From Saprospiraceae bacterium (GTDB taxonomy: Bacteria > Bacteroidota > Bacteroidia > Chitinophagales > Saprospiraceae), in contig JAJCYI010000079.1 in the NCBI GenBank assembly GCA_029263015.1, forward strand, positions 46,079-110,078: DNA of 64,000 nt, written 5' to 3'. A program made the position numbers and the translations under genes. Of the stretch, positions 17,288-25,669 are shown piece after piece; positions within the stretch are counted from its first letter, which is position 1, and the number at the start of each line of letters is the position of its first letter. The notes under the pieces are model-generated. The model had not been told where the DNA came from. It worked only from the letters and a program-made list of their open reading frames with translations, and made no database searches.

Positions 17288-18060
17288 TGGAAAAGATCAA
17301 ATTAAATTTTACGCATAATAATGAGGTCGCCAATATTGTGTTGGATGATGGGAAAGGGAATGTGTTGGATAATACAATGATGTTGGAACTACTTGAATTA
17401 TTTTCCCAATTTAAAGATAATAAGGATATCAAACTTATTACCTTTCAGGGAGAGGGCAAACATTTTTCTTTTGGTGCCAGTGTTCCGGAACATACAAAAG
17501 AATATGCTGAAATGATGATTAAAACCTTTCACCGGATCTTCTTTAAAATAATAGATTTAAGCATTCCGACATTGGCCAAAATTTCCGGCCAATGTTTAGG
17601 AGGTGGAATGGAATTGGCATTGGCTTGCAATTTTATGTTTGCCGATAAAACAGCCATTTTAGCTCAACCTGAAATAATATTAGGTGTATTTCCTCCACCG
17701 GCTTCTATTATGTTACCGTTAAAAATTGGAAATGCACGGGCTGAAGAAATATTGTTGACCGGAAGGAATATCCACGCTGAAGAAGGTGAGCGTATTGGAT
17801 TGCTAAATAAAGTTTTTGAAGATAAAGAAGCGTTAAGTGCCGGTGTTGATAAATGGATAAATAAAAACATTATTCCAAAAAGTGCTTCCTCGTTAAAGTT
17901 TGCCGTTAAATCAGCCCGCACAACATTTAATTATATTATGAGTAATAAATTACCAGTATTGGAACATATGTATGTAAAGCAATTGATGGAAACAAAGGAT
18001 GCCAACGAAGGCATTAATTCATTTCTGGAAAAAAGAAAACCTGATTGGGTAAACTGTTAA
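17284..18060 (+). CDS. dch: Cyclohexa-1,5-diene-1-carbonyl-CoA hydratase
   Basis: This 258-residue crotonase-family enzyme hydrates cyclohexa-1,5-diene-1-carbonyl-CoA, the product of ATP-dependent or tungsten-dependent benzoyl-CoA reductase, to 6-hydroxycyclohex-1-ene-1-carbonyl-CoA. The segment GKHFSFGASVPEH is the form found in dienoyl-CoA hydratases of this pathway. The oxyanion-hole segment GQCLGGGMELAL is normal. Length equals the family. It is translationally coupled to oah. By sequence alone it could be another enoyl-CoA hydratase, but the combination with had and oah makes Dch the best call. Confidence 0.87.
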   Translation: MMEKIKLNFTHNNEVANIVLDDGKGNVLDNTMMLELLELFSQFKDNKDIKLITFQGEGKHFSFGASVPEHTKEYAEMMIKTFHRIFFKIIDLSIPTLAKISGQCLGGGMELALACNFMFADKTAILAQPEIILGVFPPPASIMLPLKIGNARAEEILLTGRNIHAEEGERIGLLNKVFEDKEALSAGVDKWINKNIIPKSASSLKFAVKSARTTFNYIMSNKLPVLEHMYVKQLMETKDANEGINSFLEKRKPDWVNC

Positions 18061-18066
18061 ATAGAA

Positions 18067-19899
18067 ATGATAAAAACAGAATTAAAAAGCGCCGTTATCA
18101 AATTCGCAGGAGACTCTGGGGATGGAATGCAATTGGCAGGAATGCTGTTTACCGATACCACTGCCAATAAAGGAAACGAAATTGCTACCTTCCCAGATTT
18201 CCCATCGGAGATAAGGGCTCCACAAGGAACTGTAGCTGGTGTTTCAGGATTCCAAATTCATTTTGGGGAATCGGGAGTGTACAGCCCAGGCGATGCACCA
18301 GATGTATTAATTGCCATGAATCCAGCTGCTTTAAAAGCTAATTTGAGTAATCTTAAACCGGCTTGTACCATTATTATCGATAGCGACAACTTTACTGAAA
18401 GAGCCATTGGAAAAGCAGGGTTCTCAAGGAACCCGCTGGAAAACGGGATTCTTTCTGACTATCAAATCATTGAAGCTCCAATTACCTCCTTAACCAAATC
18501 AAGTATCGCTGATTTAGGGTTGGATAACAAAAGCGTGGTTCGTTGTAAAAACATGTTTGCCTTAGGGATGGTGTTTTGGCTGTTTAATGAGTCTTTAGAT
18601 CAAACCATTAATTTCTTTAAACAAAAATTTGCTAAGAAACCGGCACTGGTAAAAGCCAACATCAAAGTATTGCAAACCGGATTTCATTTTGCGGAAACGG
18701 TTGAAGCATTTACCTCTTCATTTTTTGTTCCATCGGCCAAAAAAGTAGCAGGAATTTACCGGAACTTAACAGGAAACCAGGCGACGGCCTGGGGCCTGTT
18801 AGCTGCTGCAAAGAAAGCAAACAGGGATCTGTTTTTAGGTACGTATCCAATTACTCCAGCAACCGATATATTGCATGAATTGACCAAGCATAAGTGGGCT
18901 GGGGTGAAAATCTTTCAAGCAGAAGATGAAATAGCAGGTGTTTGTTCCGCAATAGGTGCCAGCTTCGCCGGGGATTTAGCTGTTACAACCACTTCGGGGC
19001 CTGGAATGGCGTTGAAAACCGAAGCCATCGGATTAGCCATTATGACGGAATTGCCTTTGGTGATAGTCAACGTGCAACGAGGCGGGCCATCAACTGGTTT
19101 GCCCACTAAAACTGAGCAAAGCGATTTATCACAGGCATTGTATGGAAGAAACGGGGATAGCCCGGCAGTGGTTATCTCAGCCAGTACTCCCGCTACCTGT
19201 TTTGATTGGGCTTTTGAAGCCTGCCGGATTGCTGTGGAACATATGACCCCCGTGATTTTGCTGACCGAAAGTTATATTGCAAATGGTACAGAACCCTGGA
19301 AAATTAAATTGCTCGACGAACTGGCTGAAATCCATCCCAACACTGCCGAAAGCCATGAGGATTGGCAACCCTATAAAAGAGATAAAAAGACCCTGGCCCG
19401 CAAATGGGTCGTACCTGGAACAACAGGATTTGAACATCGGATAGGTGGGTTGGAAAAAGAAGACATTACTGGAAATGTTTCTTATATGCCGCTGAACCAT
19501 GAAAAAATGGTTCACTTGAGAGCCGAAAAAGTAGCAATGGTCACAAATGATATTCCGCTTCAAAAAGTGAAAGGGAGAAATGCCAACCAATTGTTGGTTA
19601 TTGGCTGGGGAGGGCAATTCGGTATTTTATTCGGAGCGGTTAGTAAATTACAAATTGAAGGTAAAAATATTGCTTTTACCCATTTTAATTATATCCATCC
19701 ATTGCCCAGAAACACCAAAAAAATATTTGAAGGATTCGAAAGAATTGTGGTGTGTGAATTAAATAATGGGCAATTTGCAAATTACCTGCAAGCGCAATTT
19801 CCTGAATATAGATTTGAACGATTTAACAAAATGCAGGGTCTTCCTTTTACAGTAAAAGAATTAAAAGGAAAGTTTAACGAATTATTGAACGATGATTAA
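18067..19899 (+). CDS. korA: 2-oxoacid (2-oxoglutarate-type):ferredoxin oxidoreductase, fused gamma-alpha subunit
   Basis: This 610-residue subunit has an N-terminal gamma domain (AGDSGDGMQ, FPSEIRAPQGTVAGVSGFQ) joined to the alpha/pyrimidine-binding domain (GTYPITPATDI near residue 258, QAEDEIAGVCSAIGAS, TTSGPGMALKTEA, QRGGPSTGLPTKTEQ). This gamma-alpha arrangement is typical of 2-oxoglutarate:ferredoxin oxidoreductases. In Thauera aromatica KorAB is encoded beside the benzoyl-CoA genes and supplies low-potential ferredoxin electrons to benzoyl-CoA reductase. The same position here argues for the same role. The substrate could also be another 2-oxoacid. No ferredoxin gene is seen nearby. Confidence 0.9.
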   Translation: MIKTELKSAVIKFAGDSGDGMQLAGMLFTDTTANKGNEIATFPDFPSEIRAPQGTVAGVSGFQIHFGESGVYSPGDAPDVLIAMNPAALKANLSNLKPACTIIIDSDNFTERAIGKAGFSRNPLENGILSDYQIIEAPITSLTKSSIADLGLDNKSVVRCKNMFALGMVFWLFNESLDQTINFFKQKFAKKPALVKANIKVLQTGFHFAETVEAFTSSFFVPSAKKVAGIYRNLTGNQATAWGLLAAAKKANRDLFLGTYPITPATDILHELTKHKWAGVKIFQAEDEIAGVCSAIGASFAGDLAVTTTSGPGMALKTEAIGLAIMTELPLVIVNVQRGGPSTGLPTKTEQSDLSQALYGRNGDSPAVVISASTPATCFDWAFEACRIAVEHMTPVILLTESYIANGTEPWKIKLLDELAEIHPNTAESHEDWQPYKRDKKTLARKWVVPGTTGFEHRIGGLEKEDITGNVSYMPLNHEKMVHLRAEKVAMVTNDIPLQKVKGRNANQLLVIGWGGQFGILFGAVSKLQIEGKNIAFTHFNYIHPLPRNTKKIFEGFERIVVCELNNGQFANYLQAQFPEYRFERFNKMQGLPFTVKELKGKFNELLNDD

Positions 19900-20926
19900 T
19901 ATGGAAACAACTGCCGTGCAATGCGCATTAAAACCTAAAGAATATGCCAGCGACCAGGAAGTAAAATGGTGCCCAGGTTGTGGCGATTATGCTGTGTTAA
20001 GTGCTGTTCGAAAAACCTTGTCCGAATTAAATATTCCCAAAGAAAAAGTCGCTTTTATTTCTGGAATAGGATGTTCGTCACGCTTTCCATATTATATGGG
20101 TTCCTATGGTTTTCATACTATACATGGTAGGGCTGCGGGGGTGGCCACAGGCGTTAAAATCGCTAATCCAGATTTAAGTGTGTGGATTATTTCTGGCGAT
20201 GGGGATGCGCTGGCAATTGGAGGCAATCACTTTATCCATGCTATTCGTAGGAATATTAATGCTAATCTTCTTTTATTTAATAACCAGATTTATGGTTTAA
20301 CAAAAGGTCAATATTCGCCCACTTCTGAGTTAGGGATGATTACCAAATCATCACCACACGGCACTATTGAAGAACCTTTTTCTCCCGGTGAGTTGGCCAT
20401 TGGCTCCCAAAGTAAATTTTTTGCCAGGGTGGTGGATACCGACCTGAAAACCATGGTCGCCGTATTAAAACAAGCGGAACAACATAATGGGTTATCTGTA
20501 ATTGAAATCTTACAGAACTGTGTGATATTTAATGACAAAATCCATTCGGCCATTACAGGTAAAGAAACCAAAGCTGAAAACCAATTGATTTTGGAACACG
20601 GCAAACCCATGTTGTTTGGCGCTGAAAAAAATAAAGGATTGCGTTTAATGGGTTTGGAACTGGAAGTGGTAACTGTGGGGGAAAATGGCATTACCGAAGC
20701 CGATGTTTTAGTTCACGATGCCGGAAACCCCAACCCAACATTACATTATATGCTTACCCAGTTAAAATCACCAGAATTCCCAGTTGCCTTGGGGGTAATT
20801 AGAAATATAAAAGCTCCCACATACGACCAAGCACTGCACAACCAACGAGCTGAAGAAAAAGCAAATAGCAAATTCCATTCTTTGAATGACCTGTTTTTAA
20901 GTGGGAACACATTTCGAGTTAATTAG
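19892..20926 (+). CDS. korB: 2-oxoacid (2-oxoglutarate-type):ferredoxin oxidoreductase beta subunit
   Basis: This 344-residue TPP-binding subunit starts inside the end of korA (8-base overlap), or at a second ATG at 19901. It shows the cluster-binding KWCPGCGDYAVL motif, GIGCSSRFPYYM, and the TPP/Mg motif GDGDALAIGGNHFIHA with FNNQIYGLTKGQYSPT. These are standard KorB features and the length fits. It is the last gene of the operon: a strong palindrome follows 90 bases after its stop and the next 640 bases contain no plus-strand gene. Confidence 0.93.
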   Translation: MINMETTAVQCALKPKEYASDQEVKWCPGCGDYAVLSAVRKTLSELNIPKEKVAFISGIGCSSRFPYYMGSYGFHTIHGRAAGVATGVKIANPDLSVWIISGDGDALAIGGNHFIHAIRRNINANLLLFNNQIYGLTKGQYSPTSELGMITKSSPHGTIEEPFSPGELAIGSQSKFFARVVDTDLKTMVAVLKQAEQHNGLSVIEILQNCVIFNDKIHSAITGKETKAENQLILEHGKPMLFGAEKNKGLRLMGLELEVVTVGENGITEADVLVHDAGNPNPTLHYMLTQLKSPEFPVALGVIRNIKAPTYDQALHNQRAEEKANSKFHSLNDLFLSGNTFRVN

Positions 20927-21015
20927 GTATTTTTCATAAAATATTATCGAGTATAGCCCATCTTTGAGATTAGCTTTGAACTCATTCCTTGCACGCCTGC
21001 CAATAAGCTGTTAGT

Positions 21016-21052
21016 TAAATTAGGAGGTAACTTAAAGTTACCTCCTAATTTA
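21016..21052 (+). terminator. Perfect 18-bp-arm palindrome after korB
   Basis: The arms are 21016-21033 (core aggaggtaactt) and 21035-21052 (core aagttacctcct), perfectly complementary around one central base, inside an A/T-rich context with no long T run. The position 90 bases after the last gene of a 20-kb same-strand run fits an operon terminator. The symmetrical form would work in either direction, and it could also be a mobile palindrome. Confidence 0.7.
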
Positions 21053-21275
21053 AAAACCTGATAATCAATGAAATATAAATTGATTTAATGTATCTGTTTT
21101 TGATTAAAAAAAATGCACGGACTATTGTTATTTGCGAACAAGTCTAATAGTGTTGGATGAAGTATCGTTAGCATCAAACAGAATTGTGTGTAATAAGCAC
21201 CTGCAAGGGTAATTGGTTGAATAATGAGGTCTGGCAACTAATCGTGTAAAATCCGCCAGAATTTTAACATTTCCC

Positions 21276-21569
21276 TCATTTTCTTTTTTTAATCACATTA
21301 AGATGGTGCTGCAACGGGAGTAATTCATATTGGGATAGGACATATCGTTCAATTTCTTCCCTGGCCCCCTTTTTACCCCTGACAAATTTGTTGTTTCGTT
21401 CCACCCTTAGCCAAAGCTCTACTTCTACGATTTTAGGACGCTGCCATTTATGGAAGGTGCTGACTTCAACGCCCCTATGCCATAGGCTTTGGAAGCAACC
21501 TTTTCGTTTAATTGCACGTAATAAAACGTAATTTTGACTGACAGGTTTTTTCTTAATTAACAGCAGGTA
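21276..21569 (-). pseudogene. Start-less minus-strand coding remnant of unknown family
   Basis: The minus strand is open for about 97 codons, from just after a stop at 21570-21572 to a TGA at 21276-21278, without any ATG near its beginning. The translation has protein-like composition, with segments such as SLWHRGVEVSTFHKW, VEVELWLRVERNN and KKGAREEIERYVLSQYE, the last predicted helical. It appears to be the C-terminal part of a protein whose front has been lost, ending against the start of the CRTAC1 gene. I do not recognise the family; a transposon-associated origin is possible but unsupported. Confidence 0.4.
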
Positions 21570-21571
21570 TT

Positions 21572-24500
21572 ATGATGTACTTCAGGGTTTCGTTCACTTC
21601 CGGGCTTTCTGCCTCTGCCTTTTTTCTAACATTTATTATTCTTCTTTGTAATTCTTGTACAAACCCCTCCGGGAACTCTGAAGGGCAAGACCCCCTTTTC
21701 TCCTTGCTGCCGTCCAAAACCACCCATATTGACTTCAAGAATGTATTAGAAGAGAATATCTACAATGACGACAACATCCTCTCGTATTACCACTTTTCCA
21801 ACGGCGCAGGAGTCGCCGTTGGCGATGTGAACAACGACGGTCTGCCCGATGTGTTTTTTACAGGAAATCAGGTCTCAAACAAGCTATTCCTGAACAAAGG
21901 AAATTTCCAGTTTGAAGACATAACCGATAATGCCGGTATCAACGAGCACAAACGCTGGGCAACGGGAGTGACTATGGCCGATGTCAACGGCGACGGGTGG
22001 CTGGATATTTACATATGCCAATCTGGCGCCGGCGGAAACCCGGCTCATCGGCAAAATTTGCTATTTATCAATAATGGAGCCACCGGAGGTAGTGTTACTT
22101 TTTCAGAAAAAGCCGCAGAGTATGGACTGAATGATGGCAATGAAAGCACTCAGGCCGCTTTTTTCGACTACGACAAAGACGGAGACCTGGACTGTTTTGT
22201 GATGAACGAATCCAAATACGTTCACGTGGTATATGCTGTTGTATTCGAGGCTTTAAAAGACAAAAACAACCTCATGGAAGCCAGTAGTAATCTGTTCCGC
22301 AACGACAACGGCAAATTTGTGAATGTTACCGAAGATGCTGGAATGCTCCGTTATGGTTTCGGTCTTGGGCTGTCCATCAGCGATTTGAACGAAGATGGCT
22401 GGCCCGACATATACCAGGCCAACGATTATTCAGTACCGGATTTTATATACATCAACAACGGCGACGGCACCTTCACCGATAAAACAAAAGAAATGACACG
22501 CCATATCGAGTTTTCGGGAATGGGCTGCGATATCGCCGACATCAACAACGACGGCCTGTTCGACATTGCCGTTTTGGACATGCCGCCCAATGACCACGTG
22601 CGCAACAATACCATCATGGACATCATGGATGCTGAGGCGTTTCACTATTATGTGGACAAGCTCGGCTATCCTGTGCAGTACATGTTTAATTCCCTTCAAC
22701 TGAACAATGGTAACGGAACTTACAGCAACATCGCCGGTTTGGCAGGTGTACTCCGAACCGACTGGAGCTGGGCTGCTCTGTTGGCCGATTTCGATCAGGA
22801 TGGATACAAGGATTACTTCGTCACCAACGGTTTTCGACGCTATGCAATGGACGGCGATTTCATGCGCGCCATGGCAAATAAGAGGAAGGCCCATAACGGC
22901 ACCGTGCCCAACGAGTTTCGCAAGGATTTGTATGAAATGATGCCGGAAATAAAGCTCTCCAACGTGGCTTACCACAACAACCAAGACCTCACCTTCACCG
23001 ATAGCGCAGCCTCCTGGGGCCTCGGACAGCTGGCCTATTCCTACGGAGCGGCCTATGCTGATCTTGACTTGGACGGCGACCTGGATTTGGTGGTAAATAA
23101 TATAGACGATGAAGCCTTTGTTTACCGCAATAATGCTTCGGAGCAGCACCGTGGCAATTTCCTGGTGGTAAAACTTAAAGGGAAATTGACAGCCTGCTCC
23201 AAAGTCACCATTCATTACGGTAATGCCCTTCAATCTGGTGAATTGATGAACACCCGTGGCTATATCTCGTCTGTGGAGGAGTTGGTCCATTTTGGGTTGG
23301 GCCAGGTTGAAATGGTGGACAGTCTGGAGGTAGTCTGGCCTGACGGGCGCATCTCCAAGCTGCAAAACGTTGCAGCAAATCAAGCCTTGGTCATTGACGA
23401 GAGCAGCGCCGTACCTTTTGAAAAACCTTTGGTTCCACCTGTGCAACCCCTTTTTAATAGGGTTGATCCACAGACATTAGGGGTGGCCTTTACACACAAG
23501 GAAAATGTGTTCGATGACTTCATAAAGGAAAAATTGCTTCCACATAAGCAGTCTAAACTCGGTCCTAAGATAGGAGTGGCAGATGTGAACAGCGACGGTT
23601 TGGAAGACTTCTTCATCGGAGGTGCGGCTTTCCAGAGTGGTGTTTTGTTTCTCCAAAATACTAACGCTGAATTTAACAAGGCGGAGGCCCAACCCTGGCA
23701 AATAGATGCGTTCTGCGAAGATATGGAACCCCTGTTTTTCGATGCGGACAACAATGGTTTTCCTGACCTTTACCTCACCAGTGGCGGTGGCGGTGAGTTT
23801 CGGGACAACGATGCCAATTTACAAGACCGGCTTTATGTGAGCCCCGGCGATGGGCAGTATTTTAAAGTAAAAAATGCTCTAGCTGAGATGCTGCAAAGCA
23901 CCAATTGTGCGAAAGCTGCTGATTTCGACCACGATGGCGACCTCGACTTATTCGTAGGCGGTGCGGCTGTCTCCGGACGTTACCCATACCCCTGCCGCAG
24001 CTATATATTGAAAAATGAAAACTATAAATTTTTAGATGTCACAGGGCAGGCAGCTCCTGCGCTTGTCTCTCCGGGCATTGTGAAAGACGCTCTCTGGACA
24101 GACCTGAACAGTGACACATGGCCCGACCTTGTGGTGTTGGGTGAATGGATGTCTATCCGTATTTTTCTCAATGAAAATGGGGTGTTGATAGATGCCTCCG
24201 AACAATACGGCACCGCCGCTATAACCGGCTGGTGGCAAAGCCTCGCTGCTGCTGATGTGGACGGCGACGGCGACCAGGACCTCATTGCAGGCAACGTGGG
24301 ACGGAACACCAAGTTCGAAGCTTCGGCTGCCCAGCCGTTTCATGTTTTTGCCAACGATTTTGACAAAAACGGCACCACCGACGTAGTGCTGGCCAATTAT
24401 TATAAGGGTAAGCTCGTACCTATCAAAGGCCTGGAATATTCAGTCATGCAAATGCCTTCTCTTGAGAGGAAATTAATGAGCTACCGCGATTTTGCCAATG

Positions 24501-24958
24501 CCAGCCTGGAAGAAATTTACGGCAAGAAAGACCTTAAGGAATCACTCCATTTGCAAGCTACCACCTTTGAATCTATCATTCTTTTAAATGAGGGAGGATC
24601 CTTTACACCAAAACCCCTGCCCATCGAAGCACAGTTCGCGCCTATCAACGGAATCATCCCCTACGATTTTGATTCTGATGGTAAAATGGACTTGCTCGTG
24701 GCCGGAAATATGTACGATACCGATGTAGAAATACCACGGTACGATGCCGGTAATGGCCTGATTCTAAAGGGTGTGGGAGACGGAAGTTTTCTGCCGCTTA
24801 CTATCCACCAGAGCGGATTTTTTGCGCCCGGAAATGTGAAAGATATTAAACTTCTCAGTCTGGCAAGTGGATGCGACCACTTGGTTTTAGTCTCAAACAA
24901 CGATGGCCCTCTTGAAGTCTTTAGGCTTAATGGCGGTGAAATGCCGGACATTCAATAA
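21572..24958 (+). CDS. Double seven-bladed FG-GAP propeller lipoprotein with central ASPIC/UnbV domain (CRTAC1 family)
   Basis: This 1128-residue protein has an N-terminal hydrophobic signal ending in a lipobox-like LLCNSC (Cys29), so it is probably a surface or periplasm-facing lipoprotein. It contains seven FG-GAP/VCBS repeats with Ca-binding DxNxDGxxD cores (GDVNNDGLPD, ADVNGDGWLD, and so on). An ASPIC/UnbV domain follows (LVVKLKG to VEELVHFGLGQ to VVWPDGR, residues ~530-610). Seven more such repeats come after it (ADVNSDGLED through YDFDSDGKMD). Each set of seven suggests one beta-propeller. Proteins of this type are abundant in Bacteroidota and their role is unknown; adhesion or polysaccharide binding is often assumed. 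The gene at 52978 has the same 7+ASPIC+7 layout and almost the same length. Confidence 0.88.
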   Translation: MMYFRVSFTSGLSASAFFLTFIILLCNSCTNPSGNSEGQDPLFSLLPSKTTHIDFKNVLEENIYNDDNILSYYHFSNGAGVAVGDVNNDGLPDVFFTGNQVSNKLFLNKGNFQFEDITDNAGINEHKRWATGVTMADVNGDGWLDIYICQSGAGGNPAHRQNLLFINNGATGGSVTFSEKAAEYGLNDGNESTQAAFFDYDKDGDLDCFVMNESKYVHVVYAVVFEALKDKNNLMEASSNLFRNDNGKFVNVTEDAGMLRYGFGLGLSISDLNEDGWPDIYQANDYSVPDFIYINNGDGTFTDKTKEMTRHIEFSGMGCDIADINNDGLFDIAVLDMPPNDHVRNNTIMDIMDAEAFHYYVDKLGYPVQYMFNSLQLNNGNGTYSNIAGLAGVLRTDWSWAALLADFDQDGYKDYFVTNGFRRYAMDGDFMRAMANKRKAHNGTVPNEFRKDLYEMMPEIKLSNVAYHNNQDLTFTDSAASWGLGQLAYSYGAAYADLDLDGDLDLVVNNIDDEAFVYRNNASEQHRGNFLVVKLKGKLTACSKVTIHYGNALQSGELMNTRGYISSVEELVHFGLGQVEMVDSLEVVWPDGRISKLQNVAANQALVIDESSAVPFEKPLVPPVQPLFNRVDPQTLGVAFTHKENVFDDFIKEKLLPHKQSKLGPKIGVADVNSDGLEDFFIGGAAFQSGVLFLQNTNAEFNKAEAQPWQIDAFCEDMEPLFFDADNNGFPDLYLTSGGGGEFRDNDANLQDRLYVSPGDGQYFKVKNALAEMLQSTNCAKAADFDHDGDLDLFVGGAAVSGRYPYPCRSYILKNENYKFLDVTGQAAPALVSPGIVKDALWTDLNSDTWPDLVVLGEWMSIRIFLNENGVLIDASEQYGTAAITGWWQSLAAADVDGDGDQDLIAGNVGRNTKFEASAAQPFHVFANDFDKNGTTDVVLANYYKGKLVPIKGLEYSVMQMPSLERKLMSYRDFANASLEEIYGKKDLKESLHLQATTFESIILLNEGGSFTPKPLPIEAQFAPINGIIPYDFDSDGKMDLLVAGNMYDTDVEIPRYDAGNGLILKGVGDGSFLPLTIHQSGFFAPGNVKDIKLLSLASGCDHLVLVSNNDGPLEVFRLNGGEMPDIQ

Positions 24959-25011
24959 GCCGGGCAGGTAGTCCATTTAAAAATCTTTAATAAAACAAGG
25001 GCGTAACATTC

Positions 25012-25178
25012 TTGGTTCTTAGACAAATCCTGTGGAGATACACCAAATCCAAAATACGAGGCTTTAATTGGGATGTATAAATATTTATAAATCAATGCTT
25101 TGTGGAAAGTGAAAGTTGACAACTTTTCAAAAGTTGTCAACTTTGAGCCCATCTCCACGGGATTTGTCTAAGAACCAA
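25012..25178. repeat. 167-bp inverted-repeat element with an internal 33-bp palindrome
   Basis: The ends 25012-25039 and 25151-25178 are inverted copies matching at 27 of 28 positions (shared core ttcttagacaaatcc). Inside, 25112-25127 and 25129-25144 form a perfect 16-bp-arm hairpin (aaagttgacaactttt and its inverse). Size and ends look like a MITE, although it could also act as the terminator for the gene ending at 24958. Confidence 0.8.
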
Positions 25179-25471
25179 AAAAAATAAAGTAGGAGAGAAA
25201 AAGGGAAGGAAAGAATCTTCATGGAGTTCGGTATGAAATTGTAAATGCAGCATACTTTCCAACCACCGACAAGGAAAAGCGACATAAAACGGATCGGCGG
25301 GATTGCCGATAAATTAGTGCGGTGTTTACTCATTCTTGGCATACAGGCACATGGTAATAAGTCTTGGCTGATACTTATAGCCACCTCCTTTTTGATAATG
25401 GTCGAAGCACCCTTGGTCTGCCTAAAACTCCAACAGACAGACCGGTTTGCAAAGGAGAACTTTGCTTTTCT

Positions 25472-25637
25472 GCAGGAGGCTGCATCATAGGTCCCACTGA
25501 AAAATTGTCACCAATGATTATTTTACCACCCGCAGATACTACACATTCACGCAGATTATTCTTTGGGCAATTGCCTAAATTTATCTGCGTATATCTGTTG
25601 AATCTGCAAGCAGCTGACCGATGATACAGCCTCCTGC
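25472..25637. repeat. 166-bp inverted-repeat element just upstream of the second propeller gene
   Basis: The arms 25472-25488 and 25621-25637 match at 16 of 17 positions when inverted (gcaggaggctgcatcat against atgatacagcctcctgc), with weaker pairing continuing inwards. It ends 32 bases before the next start codon, so any promoter for that gene must lie inside or very close to it. The rest of 24959-25669 contains no gene I can support. Confidence 0.7.
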
Positions 25638-25669
25638 CTAACATACAACTCTAAAATCGAAACCCGATC

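Larger units (their letters stand above)
20927..21571. other. Intergenic stretch between the aromatic operon and the propeller-protein island
   Basis: These 645 bases contain the korB palindrome (21016-21052), a short GAACAAGTCTAAT motif near 21135 that recurs at about 51629 in a palindromic element, and a degraded minus-strand reading frame (21276-21569, listed separately). No intact gene is seen on either strand and no TAnnTTTG promoter motif was recognised before the next gene. Confidence 0.6.

Noticed and set aside
22430..23446. Long minus-strand open frame of 338 codons opposite the first propeller gene
   Set aside because: It is the antisense of Ca-binding repeat codons; the translation is rich in V/I/H without domain motifs, and similar shadows appear opposite every propeller gene.
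25245..25624. Overlapping plus-strand open frames of 81 and 86 codons before the second propeller gene
   Set aside because: They run into the inverted-repeat element and show no protein-like motifs or start signals.
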